From: Kamptonema formosum PCC 10802
GTDB lineage: Bacteria; Cyanobacteriota; Cyanobacteriia; Cyanobacteriales; Oscillatoriaceae
NCBI RefSeq assembly: GCF_000332335.1
Contig: NZ_KB235948.1
Location: 5,402,328-5,452,228 of the forward strand
Direction: 5' to 3'
DNA length: 49,901 nt
In this document: one piece after another, positions 15,395-22,687 of the stretch
Layout of the letters: each line of letters begins with the position of its first letter
Position numbering within the stretch: the stretch's first letter is position 1
Translations under genes and position numbers: made by a program
Notes under the pieces: generated by a model
Database searches by the model: none
What the model was told of the DNA's origin: nothing
Seen by the model: the letters and a program-made list of their open reading frames with translations, nothing else

Positions 15395-15730
15395 GTTAGT
15401 GCATGGGCATTGGGCATTGGGGCAGTGGGCGATGGGGCATTGCTCGCAGTCTGATGCGCCATGCCCCATGCGCCATGCCCTTAATGTCCTTTCTGCGCAA
15501 ATGCAACACCGGCTCAAATTTGGGCCCACCGGCACATCGGGAAGCTTCTTGGGCCATTTGTAAAGATTGCCCGCACATTTGTAACGATTTGCAGCCAATT
15601 TGTAACGATTTGCGGCAAATTTGTAACAATTGGCGGCGCATCTGTAACAATTGCCGGCGCATTTGTAAAGAATGCCGGCAGATTCAATCCGGCAATCGCC
15701 CCATCCGCTACATGCCGGTGGCATAGCGCT
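15395..15730. repeat. Gap with ATGGGGCATTG-type repeats and a 6 x 21-bp tandem array
   Basis: 15400-15480 contains irregular gggcattgg/gcgccatgcccc repeats. From 15556 to 15681 there are six 21-bp units with consensus ATTTGTAACGATTTGCGGCA + one base. Because 21 is a multiple of three, both strands read as 7-residue periodic peptides. I see no start or composition that would make these genes. Confidence 0.8.
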
Positions 15731-15731
15731 G

Positions 15732-18464
15732 CTAACCGCAAACCCGCAGTCTTTTCCGCGCCTCCGGATGGCTGGCGAGGTAATCTTTCAGCCACTCGCA
15801 GCCCCTGGCGAGCAATTCATCCAAGCTTTCCACCCGCCACAGCCGCGCTGTGCGGTCATTTGAGCCGGTGGCGAGAGTGCGCCCGTCGGGGCTGATGCAG
15901 ACACTCCATACCCGGCCCTGATGTCCGGTGAATTCGGCTATCTGGTTTCCCGACAAGTCCCACAGCCGCGCTGTGCCGTCATTTGAGCCGGTGGCGAGAG
16001 TGCGCCCGTCGGGGCTGATGCAGACACTCGTTACCCCGCCCTGATGCCCTCTGAATTCGGCAATCTGGTTTCCCGACAAGTCCCACAGCCGCGCTGTGCC
16101 GTCAGATGAGCCGGTGGCGAGAGTGCGCCCGTCGGGGCTGATGCAGACACTCCTTACCCAGCCCTGATGTCCTCTGAATTCGGCTATCTGGTTTCCCGAC
16201 AAGTCCCACAGCCGCGCTGTGCCGTCATTTGAGCCGGTGGCGAGAGTGCGCCCGTCGGGGCTGATGCAGACACTCCATACCCAGTCCTGATGCCCTCTGA
16301 ATTCGGCTATCTGGTTTCCCGACAAGTCCCACAGCCGCGCTGTGCCGTCATCTGAGCCGGTGGCGAGAGTGCGCCCGTCGGGGCTGATGCAGACACTCCT
16401 TACCCAGTCCTGATGCCCTCTGAATTCGGCAATCTGGTTTCCCGACAAGTCCCACAGCCGCGCTGTGCGGTCATTTGAGCCGGTGGCGAGAGTGCGCCCG
16501 TCGGGGCTGATGCAGACACTCCATACCCCGCTGTGATGTCCGGTGAATTCGGCAATCTGCTTTCCCGACAAGTCCCACAGCCGCGCTGTGCCGTCATTTG
16601 AGCCGGTAGCGAGAGTGCGCCCGTCGGGGCTGATGCAGACACTCCTTACCCAGTCCTGATGCCCTCTGAATTCGGCAATCTGGTTTCCCGACAAGTCCCA
16701 CAGCCGCGCTGTGCGGTCATTTGAGCCGGTGGCGAGAGTGCGCCCGTCGGGGCTGATGCAGACACTCCATACCCGGCCCTGATGTCCGGTGAATTCGGCT
16801 ATCTGGTTTCCCGACAAGTCCCACAGCCGCGCTGTGCGGTCATTTGAGCCGGTGGCGAGAGTGCGCCCGTCGGGGCTGATGCAGACACTCGTTACCACGC
16901 CCTGATGTCCGGTGAGTTGATTTCGCTCTCGGATTTTGTCGAGAATTTGCTGCAAGGAAAACAGCGGACTGGTGGCGGGATACTCTTGCAGTTCGCTCTT
17001 ATTTTGCACCAGCGCTTGCAAGGATTGCCCCGCTTCCATCGCTGCCAGCAAGGCTTTTATTTGCCCGCCTTGAGCCTCAAACTCTCGCAGCGCATTGACA
17101 CCGGCACGTTCTATTTTGGTAGCTTGCTTGGCTTCTCGCATCAGCCTTTCTGCTTCCAGGTTGGCCGACTCTAAGATTTGATTCGCCTTTTCTGCTTCTG
17201 CCAAGGCAAATTTTTGGCTTGCGGATAAGAACTGATAATCCTCGCCGCTCAAGTTTTTATCAGCCGCCCAGTCCAGCGCTTCCTGTAAGGCTCGCCCCCG
17301 AAGCAGCCGGGATTCATCCTTACGCTCAGAGGATAGCCAAGCATTAATCGCTTCACTGTACGGGCGCAGCTTGGCTAATTCCCGCTCCACCCAATCGAGA
17401 TTAAAAACCTCCTGGTAGATGCGGTTGTAAACTTGCAAATGACCATCTTTTTGAACCACTAATCCCGAAAGCCGCAATTCCGTTTGTTCCGGACTGCCAT
17501 CACCGGCAATCTTCTCGCGCTGCCAGATTTGCTGGTATAATCCCAGCAGGGAGCCGGCGCGTTGCTCGTTGCGCAGGAGGCGATCTCGAATGGTCCGCAA
17601 ATGCTCCGGCTCATCCTGGGATTCCCAATTGCTGATAATATGGGTTTGCGCTAGCTTATCGATATTCGCCTTTCGATTTTTGGCTTTTTCAACAACCAGC
17701 TGGCACAACTTCTGGGTGAGAAAGGGCTGCCCCCCCGTCCATTGTAGCACTTCGTCTAAAATCCTTTCGGGATTGTCTGCCTTCTCTGCCAATCCGGGAG
17801 TTAAGGAATCCCTGGCTTCCTCTAGGGTGAAGCCGGTGAGTTCGATGGCGCGACCGATATTAAACGGGGTGCGCTGTTTGTCTGCAATCAAATCTGCCGG
17901 TGTTGCTACCCCCAGCAGGCAAAAGGTGAGCCGGTTGTAGGCGGGAGTGTCCGCACGCTTATTATAGCACGCGCGGATGAAGGCAAAAAAGTCATCCTTG
18001 AACGGGATTTTGATGATACTGTCGATTTCGTCGATAAAAATGATAAGGTTGTGCGATAATGATGAGAGCAGCACCTCCTCGATAAACAGGTTCAAGCGCT
18101 GCACCGGCGGCAAAACCTCTCGCTCGCACCACCAAGCCTCAAAAGCCTTCATATTCATCCTGCCCACAAGAGCGAAACCGCCCAGCAGCGAAAAGGCAAT
18201 TCCCCCATACCAGTTTTCTGGAGTGACAGACTGGCTGCCAATGCCGGTGATATCAATTGAAGTGCAGGCTATCCCTTCTTGAGCTTGCAGGTTTTTCATC
18301 GTTCGCACCCGCAAGCTCGACTTGCCCATCTGTCTGGAGTTCAGCACATAGCAAAACTCGCCGGCTTTTAACCCCTCACAAAGGTCAGAGTCTGCTCGCC
18401 GCACCACATAGGTTGGGTCATTAAGCTCTAGACTCCCCCCGATTTTGTATTTATATACTGACAT
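15732..18464 (-). CDS. STAND-type NTPase: AAA-like (AAA_35) domain with 9 WD40 repeats (cassette 1)
   Basis: The product is 910 residues. Residues 1-320 form an AAA-like ATPase: LKAGEFCYVLNSRQMGKSSL (Walker A), NLIIFIDEIDSII (Walker B), a TGFTLEEA helix, and WTGGQPFLTQKLC, a GGxP motif typical of STAND ATPases. A winged-helix region follows (TELRLSGLVVQKDGHLQVYN, then VFNLDWVEREL). Residues 430-500 form a coiled coil rich in Glu and Ala without a membrane span. Residues 520-890 form nine WD40 repeats of 41 residues, with the unit VxSVCISPDGRTLATGSNDx, TARLWDLSG. Repeats are almost identical at DNA level. STAND proteins use the WD40 array as a sensor and oligomerise upon ATP binding. It is the downstream gene of a two-gene unit; the upstream partner ends 162 bp away. 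A palindromic repeat sits where its ribosome binding site should be. Confidence 0.9.
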   Translation of the reverse strand: MSVYKYKIGGSLELNDPTYVVRRADSDLCEGLKAGEFCYVLNSRQMGKSSLRVRTMKNLQAQEGIACTSIDITGIGSQSVTPENWYGGIAFSLLGGFALVGRMNMKAFEAWWCEREVLPPVQRLNLFIEEVLLSSLSHNLIIFIDEIDSIIKIPFKDDFFAFIRACYNKRADTPAYNRLTFCLLGVATPADLIADKQRTPFNIGRAIELTGFTLEEARDSLTPGLAEKADNPERILDEVLQWTGGQPFLTQKLCQLVVEKAKNRKANIDKLAQTHIISNWESQDEPEHLRTIRDRLLRNEQRAGSLLGLYQQIWQREKIAGDGSPEQTELRLSGLVVQKDGHLQVYNRIYQEVFNLDWVERELAKLRPYSEAINAWLSSERKDESRLLRGRALQEALDWAADKNLSGEDYQFLSASQKFALAEAEKANQILESANLEAERLMREAKQATKIERAGVNALREFEAQGGQIKALLAAMEAGQSLQALVQNKSELQEYPATSPLFSLQQILDKIRERNQLTGHQGVVTSVCISPDGRTLATGSNDRTARLWDLSGNQIAEFTGHQGRVWSVCISPDGRTLATGSNDRTARLWDLSGNQIAEFRGHQDWVRSVCISPDGRTLATGSNDGTARLWDLSGKQIAEFTGHHSGVWSVCISPDGRTLATGSNDRTARLWDLSGNQIAEFRGHQDWVRSVCISPDGRTLATGSDDGTARLWDLSGNQIAEFRGHQDWVWSVCISPDGRTLATGSNDGTARLWDLSGNQIAEFRGHQGWVRSVCISPDGRTLATGSSDGTARLWDLSGNQIAEFRGHQGGVTSVCISPDGRTLATGSNDGTARLWDLSGNQIAEFTGHQGRVWSVCISPDGRTLATGSNDRTARLWRVESLDELLARGCEWLKDYLASHPEARKRLRVCG

Positions 18465-18659
18465 AGTAGTAGGGTGCGTTCCCTAAGTTTGTAGTAGTAG
18501 GGTGCGTTCCCTCTTAGGGAACGCACCCTACGAGTTACTCAAGTCTCATCCGGGAGATGATTGCGGAAATAGTTTGTAGTAGGGGTAGGGTGCGTTCCCT
18601 CTTAGGGAACGCACCCTACGAGTTGCTTAAGTCTCATCCGGGAGACGATTGCGGAAATA
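18465..18659. repeat. AGGGTGCGTTCCCT palindromes and a duplicated gene tail
   Basis: AGGGTGCGTTCCCTCTTAGG followed by its complement occurs at 18509-18533 and 18588-18616, and a half copy at 18470. Between them is an imperfect second copy (18534-18575) of the last 10 codons of the HTH-AAA gene (reading YFRNHLPDET). The palindrome seems to have inserted with a duplication of the gene end. It fills the space between the two cassette genes. Confidence 0.75.
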
Positions 18660-19964
18660 GTGCCGGTACAGTTCGCATCTTGGAGTGCTATCATTCCCTT
18701 GCCGGTGAATCAAGCCCATACTGTCTAACTGATACCCCTGCATGGTATCTAATTTCACCGGTTCCGTCAAGCTGACAACCTGTTTCAGCGCTGCTGCCAG
18801 TCTGGGATGCTGTTGCAGCGTCTCCAAGTGCCGGCGCAGATGATCCTCATAAATGCCGGCATCGGTTGGCGCATCTCGCAGCAATGCTTCCAGCGTCACA
18901 TCCCGACGCGCAAGATGATAAAGTGCCAACCGCACGAGATAGGGGTGCCCTCCCACCACTTGCATCAGCTGCTGCACCGGCACATCTGTCCAATCCAAAC
19001 CGTGACGCCGCGCCAAATGCCGCACCTGTGGCGCGGTAAACTCAGGCAACTCCACCGGCAGCCCCACATTAAACGGCGATTGCCTGATATCTAGCTTACC
19101 ATAATCTTCAGTGGAATGCACCACCACCATTCGCAGGTTTTTCCAGATATCTTGAATCTTGGCTTCCTCATGCCAGCTGCGCAGCATAGCAAAGAAGTCA
19201 TTGAAGATATGGGGATATTGAAAAACACAATCCACTTCATCTAACCCCAAGACGATAGGGCTGTCTATTCCCTGCAACAGGTGGTACTGAAAGTAGGTTT
19301 TGCAGCTCAGCATGCTGCCAATTGTCGCTTCACTCCAATAATCATCCAGCTGAATTGGGCGATTGATCCGCAAGCTGGCATAAGCGCTGAACCAGCGCAA
19401 AAAAATATCGAGATTGCTAAACTTTGCCTTATCCGCATCCCGCAGATTCAAGCTCACGGTTTTATATCCCTGCTTGCCGGCGTGAGCGAGAATCCTGTTT
19501 AACAGAGAAGTTTTTCCCATCAGCTTTGGCGCTTTGATGCAGATGAGCGCCCCCGGCTGTAAAATTTCTTCATAACAGCGTCTTTCCCTGTCCGAACGCT
19601 CCACATAAAACGGCGAATCCTCCGGCACCGGCCCATTTGGAAATTCTAGCACATCTGCCGGTGCCGGTGTGGTTTGGCTATCTCTGCAAGATGCCCTCCT
19701 CAGCGCTTCCTTAAAATTGGCTTTAACAACACTTTCTCCTAACGCCTTCGACAGCTTCTTCCATAACTTCGGGCCTACATCTTTATTGAGGTAGCCACCA
19801 GAATATCTTTCCTCTTGGGCTATCTTCTCATACGTTAACCCATCCCAGGCTCCCCGAAGTACCATCACCTCGATATCAGTCAGGTATTCGCCGGTCTTGC
19901 TGTAGACTGCGGCATTGGCCACTTCGTAGGCTTCTTCCCAGGTAAAGTCTGATTCTGAACCCAT
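18627..19964 (-). CDS. HTH (vMAP-like) plus AAA_35 ATPase, partner gene of cassette 1
   Basis: The start is placed at ATG 19964 (445 aa), 5 bases after AGAGG; a GTG at 19976 is possible. Residues 1-90 are a helical DNA-binding-like domain (FTWEEAYEVANAAVYSKTGE, then TDIEVMVLRGAWDGLTYEKI, LWKKLSKALGE) that resembles the N-terminal HTH domain of vWA-MoxR-associated proteins. Residues 120-440 are an AAA-like ATPase: GALICIKAPKLMGKTSLLNR (Walker A), SPIVLGLDEVDCVFQYP (Walker B), VVGGHPYLVRLALYHLARR (GGxP motif) and a winged helix ending DSMGLIHRQG. No sensor repeats are attached. Gene order (upstream of an AAA-WD40 gene) and sequence are shared with 31626-33017. It is probably one component of a multi-ATPase signalling or conflict module. 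Confidence 0.87.
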   Translation of the reverse strand: MGSESDFTWEEAYEVANAAVYSKTGEYLTDIEVMVLRGAWDGLTYEKIAQEERYSGGYLNKDVGPKLWKKLSKALGESVVKANFKEALRRASCRDSQTTPAPADVLEFPNGPVPEDSPFYVERSDRERRCYEEILQPGALICIKAPKLMGKTSLLNRILAHAGKQGYKTVSLNLRDADKAKFSNLDIFLRWFSAYASLRINRPIQLDDYWSEATIGSMLSCKTYFQYHLLQGIDSPIVLGLDEVDCVFQYPHIFNDFFAMLRSWHEEAKIQDIWKNLRMVVVHSTEDYGKLDIRQSPFNVGLPVELPEFTAPQVRHLARRHGLDWTDVPVQQLMQVVGGHPYLVRLALYHLARRDVTLEALLRDAPTDAGIYEDHLRRHLETLQQHPRLAAALKQVVSLTEPVKLDTMQGYQLDSMGLIHRQGNDSTPRCELYRHYFRNRLPDET

Positions 19965-20251
19965 AACACCTCTCACCCTTTTGTCTTGCCCGCAAGAGTA
20001 TCACAGCTCTCCTCGCTTGTCAAGGGTTTTCGGCTCAACCTGACTTTTTCTTACTTTTTGGGTTTCCCGGACTCTCGCCACCTGATTTTTCCCTATTTTG
20101 GCTCGCACTTCCAGCCTGACATTACGGGTTAGTTTCCTGACAAATTCCCAATTGCAGCTTCCGACCGGCAAAGCAAGAATAACAGTAAGGGCAAACAAGA
20201 GCCTCACCCACCCAGAGCAGATTTTAATACTATACAGAGGAGTGCAAGCAG
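19965..20251. promoter_or_regulatory. Divergent gap between cassette 1 and the small membrane gene
   Basis: The 287 bp carry no convincing gene. A minus frame at 20207 reads MRLLFALTVILALPVGSCNW and then turns into basic low-complexity sequence; I do not accept it. ACTATACAGAGGAG just before 20252 contains a plausible ribosome binding site for the plus gene. Promoters for both directions must lie here, but no clear -10/-35 pair stands out. Confidence 0.4.
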
Positions 20252-20545
20252 ATGCAATTCTACGAGACAGACAATACAGAAAAACACGCTATCACCGGCG
20301 CTGACGCTGAGGAGAATATTTTTACAGGAGAGGAAAAGCCAGAAGAATCACAGATGCCCACAAGGATACCGGCACTCAACAACAAGCAGATTCTCGCCCT
20401 GTTGCGACGCTGGGGGATACCAGGACTTCTCCTGATTTTCTTCCTGCAGGGCTTGAACATCAACATTACCACGCCTTTCGGAGAAATCACGGTGCAAACC
20501 CAACATTCGCTGATGCAGGTGATTTCTGAGCGGTTTACTAAATAG
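20252..20545 (+). CDS. Small single-span membrane protein beside STAND cassette 1 (97 aa)
   Basis: ATG 20252 follows AGAGGAG by about 10 bases. Residues 1-45 are acidic and polar (FYETDNTEKHAITGADAEEN). A hydrophobic helix follows after basic residues (LLRRWGIPGLLLIFFLQGLN), and then a short amphipathic tail (INITTPFGEITVQTQHSLMQ, VISERFTK). I do not recognise the family. The last 22 codons and 9 bases beyond the stop are repeated perfectly, in inverted orientation, at 41629-41713, directly after the third AAA-WD40 gene. That link suggests it belongs to the cassette, perhaps as a membrane effector or anchor; this is inference. Confidence 0.6.
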   Translation: MQFYETDNTEKHAITGADAEENIFTGEEKPEESQMPTRIPALNNKQILALLRRWGIPGLLLIFFLQGLNINITTPFGEITVQTQHSLMQVISERFTK

Positions 20546-20566
20546 GCAGTCAGGGATAGCAATATA

Positions 20567-20700
20567 CATAGTAAGGATAGGGACAGGCGTAGCTGCTAGC
20601 GCAGCCGCTAGCGCTAAAGCGGAGCGGCGCATGCGCTCTTGAGCAGGGCGCAAGCGCCTACAGCGCGACGCCTGTCCTACGTCCTAACCTATCCCTCTTC
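20567..20700. mobile_element. MITE-like element with a second repeat nested in its palindrome
   Basis: GGATAGGGACAGGCG at 20576-20589 and GCGACGCCTGTCCTACGTCC at 20664-20683 are the two halves of the usual core. Between them (about 20590-20663) is a different GC-rich repeat containing GCTAGCGCAGCCGCTAGCGC and GGCGCATGCGC. One repeat has inserted into the loop of another. Confidence 0.7.
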
Positions 20701-20784
20701 TGTCACTTTGAGGCAATTTGACGAATTTGCGCTATTTCAGGCAACGACAGATCCGGCTTTCACCCCTGTTTGACAAAAGAGGGA

Positions 20785-20947
20785 TATAGCAGCAGTCATA
20801 TTGGTTAGAACAATAGAAGCTTCGGGAGCTCTGGAGCAAGGGAGCCGGAATGTAGCGTTCCTAAATGCTTACTGCTATATAGACGTAGGGCAGGCGTCCC
20901 GCCCCCCCTGAAGGTCTAATGTCCTAACCTAAGTGCATACTGCTATA
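20785..20947. mobile_element. MITE-like dimer, copy 1
   Basis: 163 bp with two TATAGC...GCTATA units head to tail: the first contains GAAGCTTCGGGAGCTC, the second starts at TATAGACGTAGGGCAGGCGT and ends ACTGCTATA. It is nearly identical to 21037-21200. Confidence 0.8.
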
Positions 20948-21036
20948 ACAGTAGGGGCGAAGCATTTGCGCCCGGATTTATCAGGCCCCATGTAGCTGAT
21001 GGCCAATCCCAAGTAAGGACAGGCGTGCTAGAATGG

Positions 21037-21200
21037 TATAGCAGCAGTCATATTGGTTAGAACAATAGAAGCTTCGGGAGCTCTGGAGCAAGGGAGGCCG
21101 GAATGTAGGGTTCCTAAATGCTTACTGCTATATAGACGTAGGGCAGGCGTCCCGCCCCCCCTGAAGGTCTAATGTCCTAACCTAAGTGCATACTGCTATA
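21037..21200. mobile_element. MITE-like dimer, copy 2
   Basis: 164 bp, differing from copy 1 by one inserted G and about one substitution. The 89 bp between the copies includes GGGGCGAAGCATTTGCGCCC, another palindromic repeat. Such similarity implies very recent duplication or transposition. Confidence 0.8.
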
Positions 21201-21239
21201 GTTGTCCCACGCCAGAAAAGTTGAATTTTATGAATGAGT

Positions 21240-21560
21240 GTAGGAGTATATATTGGCAGCAGAGATGAAGCCGGTGCTAAAGATATTTGGGATTCTCTCC
21301 CACCAGGTTATCGCCAATGAGCTATTAGTTCTACAGATTTTTGTCCCGCTTATTCTAGAGTTTTTCCTTAAAGCCGGCACAAAGCAGTAGGCAAAGAAAC
21401 CGGCAAGACTTCCTATATAGAACGGGTTAACAATACTCGGAGGCAACGACTGTCTAGGTTAGTCAGAAACACTCTGGCATTTCCTAAGGAACTCTCGTCG
21501 AATCATATTGGGAAAATTTGGTATGTTATCCATCATTATAGCCTATCTTTGCAGGAGTGA
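21240..21560 (+). pseudogene. IS1-family transposase remnant (3' part, two in-frame stops)
   Basis: One frame reads VGVYIGSRDEAGAKDIWDSL, PPGYRQ-stop-AISSTDFCPAYSRVF-stop-SRHKAVGKETGKTSYIERVN, NTRRQRLSRLVRNTLAFPKE and ends at TGA 21558. This is the C-terminal DDE region of IS1 InsB-type transposases: the D of TDFCPAY and the E of KETGKTSYIERxNNTxRQR are visible. The TGA (21309-21311) and TAA (21357-21359) inside the frame, and the missing N-terminus, mark it as dead. A MITE-like element adjoins its left side, and the 383-bp repeat begins just past its end. Confidence 0.85.
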
Positions 21561-21596
21561 GCGAAATTTCTGTATCCTTACTTGGCAGCACTACAG

Positions 21597-21979
21597 TTTT
21601 TCGCCGGTTTGTTAGCTCCTGCGCCGCAGCGACCGGAATGCAGCCCTTTGTGGGACGATCGCAGCCAGTCGGGAAAACCGCGCACTCTCTTGTGTTGGCC
21701 CCACCGGCAGCTGTTTCGCCGGCGGGGTGGCGGCCAAGGGCGGCGCTTAAGCTGGGGTTGCCTCCTGTTTCAGAGACAGTCGGGCGATTGGCGGCAAAAG
21801 CGTCGGGAAATTTCAATCCCGTTTTCGGGATTCCGCCGGCCAAAAATCTTCTCCTCCGACCCCCTGCTGAAAGCATTGTGGCATTATTTGGGCTGCGCAG
21901 GCACAACCGGGACGTTCCGGAAAACTCTACCGCCCTTTGGCGGGCCAAGGTCGGGGGATTGCTCCTGGGAATCGGTAAT
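21597..21979. repeat. 383-bp long-range direct repeat, copy 1 (upstream of clpP)
   Basis: This block matches 49469-49850 on the same strand. The first 290 bp or so are identical, and a handful of substitutions plus a one-base length change occur in the last 90 bp. All frames were checked and none resembles a known protein. It ends 33 bp before the clpP start, so it could carry that gene's upstream region. Confidence 0.8.
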
Positions 21980-22012
21980 AATTAAGAAAAATTGCGTCAA
22001 CAGGCAGCTTCC

Positions 22013-22617
22013 ATGATTCCTATCGTTATTGAACAGTCCGGTCGGGGCGAACGCGCCTTTGATATCTACTCTCGCCTGCTGCGCGAGCGCATCGTCTTCC
22101 TCGGACAGGCGATTGATTCCGAGGTGGCGAACTTGATTGTGGCTCAGCTGCTGTTTCTTGAGGCGGACGATCCGGAAAAGACATCTACCTCTACATCAAC
22201 TCTCCCGGCGGCTCGGTGACTGCCGGCATGGGCATTTTTGATACGATGAACCATATCCGCCCGGACGTTTCCACGATTTGCGTCGGGCTAGCGGCCAGTA
22301 TGGGAGCTTTCTTGCTCAGCGCCGGCACCAAGGGCAAGCGCATGAGCCTGCCCCATTCCCGGATGATGATTCACCAACCGCTAGGTGGGGCTCAGGGTCA
22401 GGCTACAGATATTGAAATTCAGGCCAAAGAAATATTATACCACAAGCGCCGCCTGAATGAGTATCTGGCCGCCCACACCGGCCAGCCTCTGGAGCGGATT
22501 GCCGAAGATACGGAACGGGATTTCTACATGTCGGCAGAGGAAGCGAGGGAGTACGGCCTGATCGATCAGGTGATTGACCGGCGGCCCTCTGCCAAACGAC
22601 CGGTAGCGGTGGCCTAG
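22013..22617 (+). pseudogene. clpP: ATP-dependent Clp protease proteolytic subunit, frameshifted
   Basis: ATG 22013 begins [32 protein letters not shown], a typical cyanobacterial ClpP start. Reading is normal to ADDPEK (about 22180), where the expected GACATCTACCTCTACATCAA lacks one G and the frame is lost. The other frame supplies the missing residues [20 protein letters not shown] and continues to [14 protein letters not shown]-like end at 22617. All catalytic residues are in the second part: Ser in AASMGAFLL, His in RMMIHQP, Asp in [10 protein letters not shown] one-base deletion next to an A-run could be a real mutation or a sequence error. If real, only a truncated product of about 69 residues is made and the gene is dead, unless the second part starts at GTG or ATG near 22216. 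Cyanobacteria carry several clpP genes, so loss could be tolerated. Confidence 0.85.
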
Positions 22618-22629
22618 CCGGTGGGGGAT

Positions 22630-22676
22630 GCCCGGAGTTTAGACTGGGGGCGGTTGCGCCAATCTAAACGCCGGGC
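22630..22676. terminator. Hairpin between convergent clpP and the next gene
   Basis: GCCCGGAGTTTAGA and TCTAAACGCCGGGC form a 14-bp stem with one mismatch and a 19-base loop, placed 12 bases after clpP and 12 before the end of the convergent gene. It may serve both. Confidence 0.65.
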
Positions 22677-22687
22677 CGGTGCAGAAT

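Noticed and set aside
15514-15795. Frames on both strands with 7-residue periodic peptides
   Set aside because: They are read-throughs of the 21-bp tandem array; any array with a period divisible by three gives this.
15830-16915. Possible CRISPR array because of regular repeats
   Set aside because: The 123-bp units are WD40 coding repeats without unique spacers; there are no cas genes in the window.
20001-20207. Minus frame beginning with a hydrophobic signal-like stretch (68 codons)
   Set aside because: The rest is basic low-complexity sequence, there is no family resemblance, and it occupies the promoter region of cassette 1.
21557-22016. Plus frames of about 140 codons inside the 383-bp repeat
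   Set aside because: Two frames are open at once, no family is recognised, and both recur in the copy at the right edge; I treat the block as a repeat of unknown nature.
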